Made by a program: the position numbers and the translations under genes. A DNA stretch of 64,000 bases from Takakia lepidozioides (Eukaryota; Streptophyta; Takakiopsida; Takakiales; Takakiaceae), in assembly GCA_030704615.1 (NCBI GenBank), contig CM060733.1, positions 41,106,001 to 41,170,000 on the forward strand, in the 5' to 3' direction. Positions 25,901 to 38,473 of the stretch are shown here, piece after piece (the stretch's first letter is position 1; each line of letters starts with the position of its first letter). The notes below the pieces were generated by a model, which worked only from the letters and a program-made list of their open reading frames with translations, made no database searches and was not told where the DNA came from.

Positions 25901-28900
25901 AGGAAAAATTTGAAGATAAGAATTCGGAAATAACCCAGAAATACTTCATAAAATTCAGAAAGTGTTCTTCAAGTAGCATCCTTGCTGGATCGCACAGAGA
26001 AGGATAGCATTAATCACATCTATTCTGAAGTGGAGTCTCGGTAGAGCACCATGAATGTGTGAAAACATTTTCACATGGGGACGAACCCCATTTGACTACA
26101 AGGTCTTTCTCAATATGTCCACTGGGGTGCAGCCGCCAGTAACAAATGAAGTCAAACTTCTAGCATCCATGCCCACAGTCTGACTTAGAGTGGCTTGCCC
26201 TGAACTTGCACATATGATCCTTAAGCAATTTTTTAAAATCTTCTTGACCCAATGTGGTGGTGCATTTGAGGCTGGCAAGTTCCCAACTTAGGAACCTCCA
26301 ACATTGCCTTTGACAAACCGCGACCAGGGATAAAGGTTAGACAAATAACCTTCTTCCATCTTTCATAGCCAATATAGATATATTCATCTCTCTAGAGCAG
26401 CACCGATGGGAAGATGCAGACAAGCAAATTGATTCAGTACCTTGTCTACTCCAACTTCAGCACAAAGCCTCACAGTCGGCACATTCAGGGAGCTTAGCAG
26501 TGATTCCTCCAGGGTCACCTGGCCATAAACCCCAAGTGTAGGTGAATAATATTATCCCTGATTGTAATGAAGTGGCGGTAGTGGCTAAGTCAAACAACCT
26601 ACCGAAGTTTCCATACAACGTTGCAGCAAGGGTAGAAGCAGGTATTGAGCCTGGCCTTCATGAAAGAGACGAACCAGAGCATTTGGACCCGCATCCAGTG
26701 CACCCTGATCTAGGGGGACAATTATAGAAGCTATCATGGATACAGTGCTAACAGAAGTTGAGACTTCTTGAAACAAACTCTTCTCACATCAAACATTATA
26801 ACATGTATATGTGTGAGATTCAATGCCCAGCAAGTGAGCCAAAGGGGCTCTCATAACTTTACCTGTCCTCTGAACTTTCGATCATAATTCTCGGGAGAAA
26901 AATCGCCGACAGTGTACGGTTCGTCCATGAGCACGTGGTCTTTCTCCCTAAGCAAAACCCCACCGCCAAATCAAAACTGCCTGTGCATCTCAATCGAAAA
27001 AATAGAGATAATTTCAAACACACTTTCCCATTGCCCCATCTGAAAGCTGTTGATTTCCAGTGCCACATGAAAAGCTGGCAAACTTGTTTACTCGACTATA
27101 CAGACCATTCCAGCTATATGAAGGCTGCCTAACTACTTTTAAGCCAACTCCAAATGGTCCAAAGAACTTTGCTGATAGTATTGTTGCTGGTGACTTAAGC
27201 AAGTAACAGCTCCCTTCAGTGCGTTTTGTGTTTTAAGCTGATGTTGAAGGTTCCTACCAAAATATCTGACCAATTCCTCTTGTAGATTATCCCCCAGTAC
27301 TGTATGACCCTCTTGCCACAAATATCTTTATGCAACACTTACAGTCCTTCGGCCAGAGCTGTTAGGTAAACAACAGGCTTAAAAGTAGAACCCGGAGGTC
27401 GAAGTGCCTGCAACAAAACCAGAAAGTGCAATCCTGTCCTCAAATGTCCAAATATCTTGCATGGGACATTCTTCAAAAGCTCCGCCAATTGGGAATAGTT
27501 CTGATCCATAAAAGCCGATTCTATCCAAAAGTACAACCTTTTAAATTTCCTTTGGAGGTGTTACAAGGCCCTGAAACAACTGCTACAAACCTAAGTAGTG
27601 GAAATAATCTCTAACCCAAATAAAACCCATCTTATTGAGAAGTTACAACATTTTCTTTCTAGCACAACAGAAAGGCACATTAAGATACTTAGACAACAAT
27701 CGTAGAGTACAAATTTGCACCTGTGTGCAACGATTAAAGTTGCTCTCATAGTAATCTCTGCCACCAACAAGAACACGAACTGCACCAGTCATGGGATCCA
27801 TTGCAACCATGGCTCCCTCCATCCTGCATTCACACAAACCAGTGCACTTATGTGTGAAATGACACATTTTTATGAGTACTTCATGGGATTTCTCAAGAAA
27901 AGGCAAACCCCAAATCTGCGCCGAATCTCAAACTAAGTACAAATGGCCCAGGTAGGAGCTTTGGAGTCATCAATAATTACTAAATTGGCACCTGTCTAAC
28001 TGCTGAAGTGTCAAAAGAACATAGGAAAGATCCCAGAAACAATTCAAGCAGAATCCGTTCAAGCAGAATTTAAAATGGAGAACCCAAACAATTAAGAGAA
28101 TTGGAGAAAAGTGCAGTCCACTAAACCTGGATTTCCCAGCCTTCTTCACTTCCTCTTGATGGTCAGCTAGAGTGCCTAGCAAATCCTTCTCCCTTCAATC
28201 ACATGTGCCACAATGCATTATAAAGGGTTACTGACATTTGTGGCTCAACCTGTAAGCAGATTGGGCTAATTCCTGCCCCTGCAGACTAAGCTGCAGGGCT
28301 CAATTAGCACTTGCCAAATCGATTACCCTGGAGGAAAATGGTTTATGGAACTAGAGCTGCATGACTGTTTGAAATTCTCAGCTTGATGCTCCGTGTGTGA
28401 GACAATTGTTCCACTTGAGAGTAGCTGATTGATGAATTGAGACTTACGTTGCTTTGAACCTCTGAGCAATTGCAGCTACTGCCTTGCTTGCAGCGAGGGC
28501 TGCTGCTGATTCTTCTGCCTCCTCCCTGCAATCGACAAGGTGAACTATGATTGCATAACAAATTCATTCCAAGAATGGAAGAAAAAAGCCTGGCCTCTAG
28601 GAAACCACTTACTATACAGACACGAAGAACCCACCTGGATATACATACAGGCATTCAAGTAGGGCCAAACAAGGGGAAATTACCTCTCTTCTTCAGTGGC
28701 CACTATTCCCTTGCGATCCTTTAGCATCGCATAATTCCTGGCCTGCTCTCGTGCTCTGCAGTCATATGCTTAACAGAACCTAACAGTTAAATCTTCTGAG
28801 GCACACTTGAGATTAGTTTCAGCAATACCCATGAGCTGCCACAGTTACAAGCACTATGTTAATGAAGAGATGGTGCATGTAATAACCACTTGCAGATGCT

Positions 28901-31900
28901 ACACTTCCTTTGAAGATTGTCCAACTTGATCAACAGCTGCTGTCCAACTACTCTTTTGTATTCGGGCAGTACCATGACTACATTGAATTAGTTCTCAAAA
29001 CCCTACCTTTTGCACACTGATGTCTGATCCTTTGTGTTTGTGTGGGAACTTTGTTCCATGGATCGAAGAACTTAAAATTGACAAATTTCCCATGGAATCT
29101 ACAGGAAACAACATCACTATTGTAGGTCCACATGCATGTTCTGACTCTTTGTTTGTGTTGCTGACAGAATCTCTACCAAAAAGAAAATAAGAATTGTAAC
29201 TTAACACCTGACTACCTTGCAGCAGCTACAAGAGAAGCCTGTTCGATCTTTTGTTGGCGAGCTTGAACCAGAATATCTAATGCTTCCACACAGTTTTCAA
29301 TGGCATTCTCAGCAATTACTACTCGCTCCTCGTCATATTCCAATCCCCCATCTCGAATCACCTTCTCAGCCACATCTTGCATCCCTAAATCCAAAGTTGT
29401 GTGCACCTACACCACCCAAGAACAACAAACCAACAACTCAGCCTCAAAGGAATAAATTTTAACGTATAAAGTCTACACCTGAAGCCCACACCCTTGCAAT
29501 TAGGCTAATGAAGGGAAGCTTGTCATGAAAAGGGGAGAATAGAAACAGCTTCATTGTAAACCCAAAATAAATGTTAAAGAAACCGTGCCTCCAATCCTGC
29601 CTGAAGAACCTCATCCCTTCCATATTTCTGATACAGCTCATAAAGCACCTGCAAGAACCATATTTCCAAGTATATTAAATTCCAATGACCATTGCCAGGT
29701 CGCAGTTTCAAAAGATACCGAATGCATGGACAGCTAACCTAAGAGTGGTGGTGGATCACTCACAGAATAAAGTGCATCAATGCAAAGGTCCGTAGTTGGG
29801 CTACTAGAGTAAAACTCCTTGGGGTGCCTTGAGATCTACTCTACAAAGACTTCTGACAAAAAATGGAATGATGAACACAACCATATAACAATATTCTTAA
29901 CTTTATTGACAACTTGACACTTGCAGTAACAGTCTACTGGACAACCTGCAGGATCAACACAGGTTGTATTAGTATATATAAATACACGCATAACCTTCAG
30001 CTGTTGCAAACACACCTTTACAGAACATCAACTTTCAGATCTTGAAGTCCACATGAAGAAGTGAACCTACCTCACTAACAAAGTATGGAGCTCGCCAAGG
30101 CCCAGAGGTGGCATCATCTCCTTCTGTGCCAAGACCGAGGGGCTCATTGACAGCCAAAGCTGCCGTGGTGGTATCAAGAAAGCCTGCCTCCACCATGCGG
30201 CGCAAGGCCCTTGCTTGTGGTTTCTTGCCTCTGCATCAATTTTGCCCACACCAAATTGTGGACCATAGATACCAATAATAGAAACTGCACATGAAAGACT
30301 TGCTGCTGGTAAATTGATTAGAACCTAATTACTGTCTGTGGCTTCAAGACGGTCTTCAAAGATAAGAGCTTGGTTTCAACATTATAAATATATTTCATAG
30401 GAACAGACCCGCACAGAAAATTTTGAATGAACTGGGAAAACCATCAAGCCATGACACAACATTTCTAGTAAAACACAGGTGGTACATGCTTGCATGTGCA
30501 TTGACTTCTTTCAGAAATTGCAACAGTGATGCACTTGACTTCGATCTTATTCATATAACAAAGATTAATTGAAGAAAAACTCAGGAACATACCTACTAGG
30601 ATCCCGATAGGGGGAGAGAAGTTCAGGGGCTGGAATGATGCCGGCAAGCATTGCACACTCTCCTAACGTTAGTAACGACGGATGCTTGCCGAAATAGAGA
30701 GCTGAAGCTGCCTCTATCCCATACACACCATGCCCCCAGTATATCTGGAGAAAACAGAGGAAGCACAGCAAACATTATGGCGAGCTCAGCATCCTTCCAC
30801 TCCACCCTGCAGACTGCAATGTTACAAGCTCTATCACATTTAATATGAGACATCCTTCAAATGTAAGTCTGCTTCCTGAGATGCCTGCCACAAGACTCTC
30901 TGTCTCTCTGGGTGTGGGGACTAAGGCCACAAGGCCATGGCAACAACGTTGCATGAGTACTCTCTCTCTCTCTCCCCCTCTCTCTCAACTGGGTGAGGAC
31001 CTTAAAGATGCTTACCTACCCTCGGCACTAGACTGAATTTAAACTCGGGGCTGGGAGTCTACCTTTGAACAGTAAACAGATGCAGAGAGGAAAGGGAGAT
31101 TGTCAGTGCCCAATGCACGAGCAGCCTGAAGACAATATCTATGTTCTGATACAATGTTCCGGGGTACTGTAATCAGAGAGTGACCCTCCTCAGGACCATC
31201 AAGAACATAGTCACTGCACCTCTGTTCACCGACTTTCAAAATCTCAAGGCTGAGTCTAAGGCCTGGCCTGTTGGGGTATAATTGCTGGGCAGCTCACATG
31301 CAGCAGATTGATGCTTGTGTGAAGGGCTTTCTAAAGGAAATCTGGAAACCTAAACTAATTGTTTATACCAAGTCCCACTACTGGAGTGCAAAGGTAGTGT
31401 CTGCTCCCTCTTGTTCCTGGGGGCAGGATCTATGGCCAAAAGGCTACCACAAACAACGTCGCATGAGTACATCCTCTGAACTGGCCACATGAGAATTGAC
31501 TCGTCGTGCTCAACATCATCCGTCTTGCAGTCAACCGGAATTGGTTTTCAAGCACACAGCCTTGCCATTCTTCCCCAGAGACTATGAGCTAATGGCTTAA
31601 AATCAATAATAGGGCAACCACTACAAGAATTTCTTGAGCTTCTGAAAACTGACATTACTCCCACGCAATTAGAGGGAGACATTCAGCCGTCATGATATAT
31701 GAAAGTTCAGATGAGCATCAGGGTTTAAGAGAGGTTTAAATTTAACAAACTGAATCAGCTGGAGAGGATGTGAAGGTGGTACCTTGTTGAGATACAAATG
31801 CAAGATATCCCATTTTGACATCTGTTTCTCAAGTAAAAGAGCCAATATCATCTCCATAAGCTTCCGTGCCCATTTACGGTCATTTGTAAGGAAGACATTC

Positions 31901-33058
31901 TTCACTAACTGCAACCAAATTCCATAGTACCTTTCAGCGCCAATACTGTCATGTAGAACACACATTGTACAGATGTGAGAATGTATTTGCCCATGTACAC
32001 AACAGAGAAAAGCAGAGAATCCTCACCTGTTGGGTGATAGTGCTACCTCCTCCACTTGTTGCGAGCGATAAAATGGCCCGTGTAACCCCTCGGGGATCAA
32101 TTCCATGATGCTCAAAGAACCGCCGATCCTCTGAAGCAACAACGGCCTGCCACATGGAGGATGGAATCTCACTGGGCCTAAGGGGCATCCGTCCATCTCC
32201 CTTACACTTCAATGGGTCACGTTTTCCACTGTAGCCGCCAGGCACTATTGTTGCAATTACTACTCCATGACAGTCATAGATAACTGTTCCTTGCTGGGGC
32301 TCCACCTGAGGCCTGGGATCTTGCACTGGTTGATCGTCAAATAATTTCCTCCATCGATCCAGAAAATCAGGGGGCAGTGCACTCAATAAGGCCCTTAGAA
32401 ATCCTGCCGAACCTCCGAAGAAAACTGCCAGCGCTAGTGTGCGGACAGAAAGCTTAAATCCATTTCCTCTCACATTGCTCTCCCCATCTGCTGCAGCTGA
32501 GGCCATTTGTATGCAATATCTCCCACACATGCCTCTGCTACCCTCCATAGAAAGCTTCCCACCATCTCCATGTGCTTGTCTTTTGACCAAGAGCTCATCA
32601 AGGTCTTTCCGGTTTCTCCCTCTCAGATCAAATGCTTGAAGAAGCGCCATCTCCAGCCGTGCTCCCCATTCATTCCCTTTCAAATGTTGTGAGTTTGGGA
32701 CAGAGCCAGTCTCAACCACATTGCAGGAGATGCTTAGGGAGAACTCTGAACTGGTATGACCTCCAAATCCACTTCCATCGGCTTTCTTCAACTCCACACT
32801 GCTCAAGCGCCCACTCAACTCGTTCACACGAGTGGCTACATTTGTGCTCAGGCCACTGCTAGCGGTCCCAAACTGCTTCCTACCATCCTTGGTAACACTC
32901 GATATAGAACCATCCACATCTATTGTTGGAACAACGAGGTAATTACCTGCAGGTCTGTTCCCTTTGATCAACTCTTCGCTCAAACTTTTGGTGATCAAAC
33001 ACCGTGCAGAAGCGGTCAGGAGCACTGCATTCAGGTCAGCCAAGCTGTGACAGCCCAT
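22946..33058 (-). CDS. PBP: Class A penicillin-binding protein (peptidoglycan glycosyltransferase/transpeptidase), plastid-type
   Basis: Twenty exons: 32027-33058, 31783-31908, 30593-30744, 30071-30230, 29589-29648, 29216-29406, 28684-28755, 28448-28525, 27721-27823, 27343-27407, 26863-26947, 26441-26518, 25817-25894, 25515-25628, 24973-25044, 24353-24478, 23995-24043, 23763-23800, 23536-23643, 22946-23149; about 996 aa, every phase consistent. It polymerises and cross-links peptidoglycan; in mosses the homolog acts in chloroplast division. Residues 1-~200 are a long N-terminal extension, with one TM helix at ~205-228. GT51: EDRRFFEHHGID (E310), GGGSTITQQ (336-344), RKLMEMILAL, DILHLYLNK, GVYGIEAASALYFGK. 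Transpeptidase: STFK (S665), SLN (718-720), KTGTS (842-846), DAWFAGFTPEL, VWLGYDD. An Ala/Glu-rich insert (exons 6-8) precedes the transpeptidase. A basic ~95-residue tail ends the protein. One intron is GC-AG. No stop or shift is seen. Confidence 0.95.
29407..29588 (-). other. GC-AG intron of the PBP gene
   Basis: Exon 5 must end after ...LQAGLE for the frame to continue into VHTTLDLGMQ, matching the class A PBP linker (GL.V.TTLD). The only phase-0 donor at that point is GAG|GCACGG, so the intron starts GC rather than GT; the acceptor GTGTAG|GTG is normal. The nearby GT donor (ACG|GTTTCT) would break the frame. Confidence 0.75.
30895..31480. repeat. Two copies of a short dispersed repeat in PBP intron 2
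   Basis: Bases around 30,905-30,985 (GCCACAAGGCCATGGCAACA, then GCATGAGTACTCTCTC) and 31,425-31,475 (GCCAAAAGGCTACCACAA, then GCATGAGTACATCCTC) match each other and a copy at 7,711-7,775. The motif often runs into a (TC)n tract. It may be a SINE-like or MITE-like repeat; no tail or terminal repeats are clear. Confidence 0.4.
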
Positions 33059-33918
33059 GTCTTCCTTATGGTTTTATTCTTTGGTAACCATACCATGGGT
33101 CCTCGGCTCTACCCTTGTTCAATCAATCGTCTGCGAGAAAATCGTATCCCACTCATTTATTCTTCCGAACAGACACGCATCCGACAATAAATGCTTTCGC
33201 GATCTCAGTCTTTCGGCCACGTCGGGTTAAGATACCTCAGACGCATGACTGTGGCGTACCCTAATTGGCTGCTGAAATAAATAAACCTCCAAAGTTGGGT
33301 ACTCCAACTCGAAATGCCAACAACCTGGCGCTCCATGCATACTCTTCTTTCTTTCTCATGGTATGCGTGATGCGTACGCGGCACTGAAAGTGTTTTTATT
33401 GACAAAATGGAAGCTCTTGAGCTCTGATTTCTTCATCCAAAATGCACGCCCCACATCTATACAGGTAAACACACAAATGGTCTCTCACACTATGCTGCGC
33501 ATGTACAGCTCTTCCTGTCCACTGTATTGTATCTTCCTTTCTTTTTGCTTTTGAGACAGGCTAAACAATTTTCAAGTACCAAAGCCTACAAAATGACAGT
33601 AAAGAATATGGCACTTCATACACATCAAAAAAGACACGTACATGAAGAAGAAGGAACCTCAAATGCCCACATGGCAGAACGAATCTCTGAGTCTTCAATC
33701 CACTTCTTCAGTATTCAGAAATATTTCCAATGTCACTGCTCCAGTGGCGCTCTCTCTAAAAAAGAACCGGAAGACAGCCGTAGCTCTTAAAGACGTGACC
33801 GAAGGAGGAAGAAAAATTTGACAACAAAGATGGATTTCAGCCTCAATCAGAAGCAGAAAACGGTGGACAGAGCTCTCCACTAGCAACCCGAGGGTGAAAT
33901 AGTGTGTGGAGCACCCTG

Positions 33919-33955
<37 letters not shown>

Positions 33956-34574
33956 GAGTCTCTCGCTCTTCGCGTGTTGGTGTGAGAGAGTGCGGTGCCG
34001 GGCGCATAACATGATAGCTTTGAGACAGCATTCATTCATGAGTCTTAGTTCATCCAACGTTCCAGTTGCTTTTGGACTATATTCGTCGATAAAACATATT
34101 TCATCTACGAATAAGATGCCTGTTTGGACAGCGTTCGTCCAAAAAGTTGGGTTATGAATTTGTATAAGAAACACTGTCCCCGCTCCACAAACCTTGTCTC
34201 GTGTTTGCTATTAAGTAGCACGACATGTGTGCAGAGGAGCTGCTTTGGACACACACACAAAACAGACAAGTAAGTTGGTGTGTTGAGGTAAGAGAGAGAG
34301 AGAAGAGAATCGCGCGCGTGTTGCAAGCTCCTCGAGAGCGCTGCTGCGTTTCGATGACAGAGCAAAAATATTCTGGTGCAAATCCGCGTGCGAGAGATTT
34401 CTGTTTGTGAAGTGGGAGAGTGAGCGAGTTTGTCTCTAGAAAGTTTTGTGGGCCTCACTCACTGGCCTGTTTCCTGACGAAAGAGGGAGAGATAAGAGGG
34501 ACAGAGCGGCGTGCGGGGGATTGCACTCTAAGTGGTGGCGGTGGTGATTGGAACAAGCAGTTACACGCAGCGTC
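33059..34574. promoter_or_regulatory. Shared upstream region between PBP and HAD-like sequence
   Basis: About 1.5 kb separates the divergent start codons. It contains a (CT)n tract at about 33,920-33,952 and no ORF of known type. It must hold the PBP promoter. The GA/CT-rich tract and a second GAGA stretch at 34,290-34,310 resemble plant 5' leader or promoter composition. Core elements cannot be placed with confidence. Confidence 0.4.
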
Positions 34575-35557
34575 ATGTCTACTGCGTCCGTCTCAGCAAC
34601 GTTTGCTGTAGGACCTAAGACGGGCTGGCGCGCTGTCAAGACTGTGGCTCAAGAGGCAGGTGGCATACCCCTCGGTGGTACAAAGATTTGTAGGCAATCA
34701 GTCAAAGAGGGTGTGTGTCTTTGCTTCGTCTCAACCTGAGAGACAAAGCGGTGGGGGTTTTGCAGTTCTTCTGGAATTTGAAGGAGTGTTATCAGTGCAT
34801 CGGTTTGGCCATCGTCATAGCTTCAACGCAGCCTTTCAGGAGTTGGGGCTTGATTGTGCAAATTGGACAGAACCCGTATGTGTGGACCTATTGAGGCACG
34901 CAGGTGGTGTTGAAGGCACAATGCTGTCAGCATTCTTTGACGGAATAGGGTGGTCCTCGTCTTTGCCAAGCAATGAGAAGGATGCATTTGTCCGCAATTT
35001 ACTGGACGCCAAACACCGTGCCTTGGAGAAGTTGGCACATCAAGCAGCCTCCCACTGCGGCCTGGCATTCAAGAATTCATTGATGAGGTGAAGGAGGCCC
35101 AAGTTCCGGTCCTTGTTATAGCTACCTACTACAAGAGTGGGGAGCAGGTCGTTCGGTCATTGGTTGCGAGGTTGGTGGTTGCGAGGTTGGGGACAGAGCG
35201 GTCGAGCTACATCAAAGCAGTGGGAGAGGCTGAAGTGGAAAGCAGCGCTTACGGGCAAGTTATGCTCGGTGGCGGAGTTGTTGCCAGTGTTGAGGTTGAT
35301 ACGGGTTTTACTCAATCATCAAGGAAGTCAATTGCAGCGCGAAGGGCAGGATCAGAGATGGCAGGGATAAGAATGGACCGCTGCATGTTACTGGCAGGTG
35401 GGCAGACCGGGGTGCAGGCAGCTTTCGCATTGGCATGCCATGTGTAGTGGTGTGCAGCAGTGTGACGGCAAGGGCGGAGTTTCCTTTGGCCAGAGCAGCA
35501 CTGGAGGGTTTTGGAGCTGGTGCTATCACTATCTCCCGGCTACAGAAATTCATATAG
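34575..35557 (+). pseudogene. HAD superfamily CbbY-like hydrolase, frameshifted and intronless
   Basis: The reading resembles the plastid-targeted CbbY-like HAD protein of plants (the Arabidopsis At5g45170 type). Strong stretches are SFNAAFQELGLDCANWTEPV, IGWSSSLPSNEKDAFV, LPLRPGIQEFIDEVKEAQVP, VEVDTGFTQ, LLAGGQTGVQAA, IGMPCVV and TARAEFPLARAALEGFGAGA. It is split over three frames, with shifts near 34,612-34,660 (transit-peptide region), about 35,050 and about 35,435. The HAD motif I region reads LLEFEGVL, without the expected nucleophile Asp. A 15-bp tandem duplication (TTGGTTGCGAGG repeated) lies near 35,160, and the segment before LLAGGQTG is much shorter than in the family. No introns are visible, which fits a retrocopy. 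Assembly errors could explain shifts but not the lost Asp. Confidence 0.75.
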
Positions 35558-38473
35558 AAATTTCGAGTTCTTAGGGTTATCTCATGATCTTGCTAGTGCT
35601 TAGGACCAACTTACAAGGGAGCTTTACTTGATGTAGAAATGCCAAGCAGGCATACTTCTATGCTACGTGGTGATGATGTTTCATCTATTGCCTCTTGCAC
35701 GTTTACTTCTGGGTATTTCCAAGGCCCAGAAATATTTTGTTAGATATGGGTGAAGCACTCACGTTTTGGTTGGGGCGGCTGCTAAGCACATGACCCTTTT
35801 TGCAGTGTGCTCAATCTCTCGCATGTAACCTGTATGATGTTCTGTTTGGGGTGGTCTTTCTCAACCACAAGCTCTTTACTAGAGAGGGAGAGAGCACATT
35901 GAAAGGCAGGCAGCGTGAGACTCTGCCTTGGTTGTGCTGCATGGCTGGAAGGCTTTGGCTTCACTGAACCCAATAGTAATCAGCACCATGCTGCACTGCA
36001 GTAGCATGGCAGTAAACACAGGACTGACCGACCTTTGCAACGGGTAAGGCAGCATGGCTTGCAGAAGCTGCAGAGGCAGAGTCGGGTGTTTTGTTGGGTT
36101 TGGTGGCGACGCAAGCTCTGCCTTGTTGGGCATACTTTCATAGCTTGTAGCCACAAAGGTGAGATACGTGGAATGAAACACAATTTCCCTTGCCTTGGGA
36201 TTTCATGAAAGAATGGTGTATGTGGGATAGCAGGAACAGAGGGGTGGGCGCTGGTCTACTTGATGGATTTGTAGTATGTAGCAGGCTGTCAACGGTGAAT
36301 TTTACATACTCCACGTGGAAACTATTCAGTAGTTGTCTGTGTCTTGCAGGTGAGGAAGAAGCGTCACTTTTCCCAGCAATTTGTGTTGGAATACCAGCAA
36401 TAGCTGGAAAAAGGGTCAGGAATGATGAGGTGGATGCGAGGTCCTGGCATAAGTGGTTGTGATCTCTAGTGGGTCCCTGGCACATGCACCAATCATGAGC
36501 GGCTGCATCATTGCTACCACTGGTCTTTCAATAGCAACATATCTAAGAAAGTTTGTTGTGGAGTGGAGCTACTTGGCATCCTGGTCAGCAGTAGTGCTAG
36601 GGCATAGAAGTGGTAGTTGCCAAGGTAAAGCTTGCACAAAATCTTCAGCAGTGTTATGGACCTTGGTTAATGACTCGCCCAAATTTGGCCTTGTGAGTGG
36701 GATATGCACTGCAAGTGGCATCATAGGATGTTTCCAGAGCAAGGACATCGGACATCAGGAGAGTTGGTTGGGCATGGGGAGGCAGTGTCAAATGAAGCAG
36801 ACTAAAATGTAAGCCTCTTATCTTAATATGAGGCTTGGGGTGGTCCCTTACAGGATCGGGGATACTAGTTACGACAATTCTTGAAGTCTTGCCTATCTTT
36901 CTCTCTGTTTTATTTTTTCAAGGAAAACATAGAGAGTCTTATATAGTGATGATGCCATGTAGAAGTGGTGTCTCCTGGCAATAAGCATTTGCCAATGTAA
37001 ATTTCCTTTAAAAGCATCATCATCAAAATGCTTCCATTTAGCGTCCAACCCTATTCATCAAAATAACCTCTGAATCTGATCTTCAGGTACATCTGAATAT
37101 CATTCCTCAACCACACTTTTCTGTGCATTAATGTGTCTTCTGGAGGTGCATGTGCATCATATAACCTCCCAATGTGGATCTGTGCTCTGATGAGAAAGTA
37201 ATTACCTCCCTGTCTGCTGCATCTACATGGGGGTTATTCAAATATATCATGAATATATGTACAGGATCAACCAAGTTGGATGGGTTAGTGCTAGTGATGC
37301 ATGGAACATTCACTAGTTGCTGGAAATTGCTCATCTTCAATCAAATGGGAGACGAAACTACCTTATTCACCACAAATCCTAACAGTAAACGGTAACTTGT
37401 TCAACCTCCTCTTTAATCCTAGCACGCCACCAAGTTGCAATAATTTGGGTTTGCCTACATCACTTCAAAATAGTTGATGTTATCGACATTCTTTGTGTTC
37501 CTTTGACTTTGAACCAGCGTTGGGATTCAACACGGTGGTGTTGATTACATGGTGTTGATTACCACACATTTTCTCTCATGTTGTGAAAATCCCAGTGTCC
37601 ATACGAATGTTGATGGCATTGGCAGCCGAAGAATGATCATGATATCCACCAAATGGACGTCAAAACGCTTGTGAAGACTGGTTTTGGACTGGGAGGAAAG
37701 TCGCCCTTCCTCGCCATGTTGTCACAGGGATCTGGGGGAGATAGACTGGAATAGCAGGCTTGGCCACCAATAGAGGATCAAACGCACAGATGAACGTGTT
37801 GACATAACCGGCTGTTTTGGGAATCTCGATGACGTGTCTGACCCCTAGTGGCTGAGAGCAGCTTGGTTATGGGCGATAACCCTCGACCTTCTTCCCAATT
37901 TCCCACCTCCTCAACCTGCGACTAGGTAGAATGCCGAGACCTGATTGGGCTAGCCAACGCCCCTCCTCTCTGGATGAACATATACTTATAGGTATTATAT
38001 AGGTCGAAACCTCAAAACATGATTTGCCAAAGGCAGCCGAGATTGATTAAGAAGGAAGATGTGACGGTGCACCATGAGAGAATTCTGCTCTAGTGGGTTC
38101 TATTGTGCCACACCATTGCTTACAGGGGATGCAAAAATGTAGAGGGAAGTGGAGAAATGTAGAGAGATGTCTGAGATAGGCACTACAACACTCAAAGCTC
38201 CAGCTTCAGAAATCAAAGAAGCCTACAATGTTAACCAAGAAATGAAGGCTATATAATGTTATCATTGTGAAGAATTGAGTATCGACTTGCCATTGCAGTC
38301 TATAGTGCTATAACTTCTCCCATTCTATATCAAAGGGATCTCAAAAAAATTGTCTGTGGAAATTATTCACCTATCATGTACAAACAACAACAACTAATTG
38401 CTTGAGAAATATTCTTTTGCCTGTGAAGCATCACCAAAATGAAAATGGAACACTGCATTCCCAATATGACCAT
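35558..38473. other. Gene-free interval
   Basis: Short ORFs on both strands match nothing I recognise. Composition is even, with no clear repeat pair. Bases 37,500-38,050 look like decayed repetitive sequence but give no family signature. Confidence 0.4.

Noticed and set aside
29589-29640. PBP exon 5 ending at the GT donor (ACG|GTTTCT)
   Set aside because: Leaves phase 2 while the next exon needs phase 0, and adds residues not in the family; the GC donor fits exactly.
32439-33190. Plus-strand ORFs over PBP exon 1
   Set aside because: Antisense of a strong coding exon; no recognisable domain.
35879-36812. Overlapping ORFs of 67-119 codons
   Set aside because: No domain, no splice-consistent chain and no repeat copy; treated as chance.
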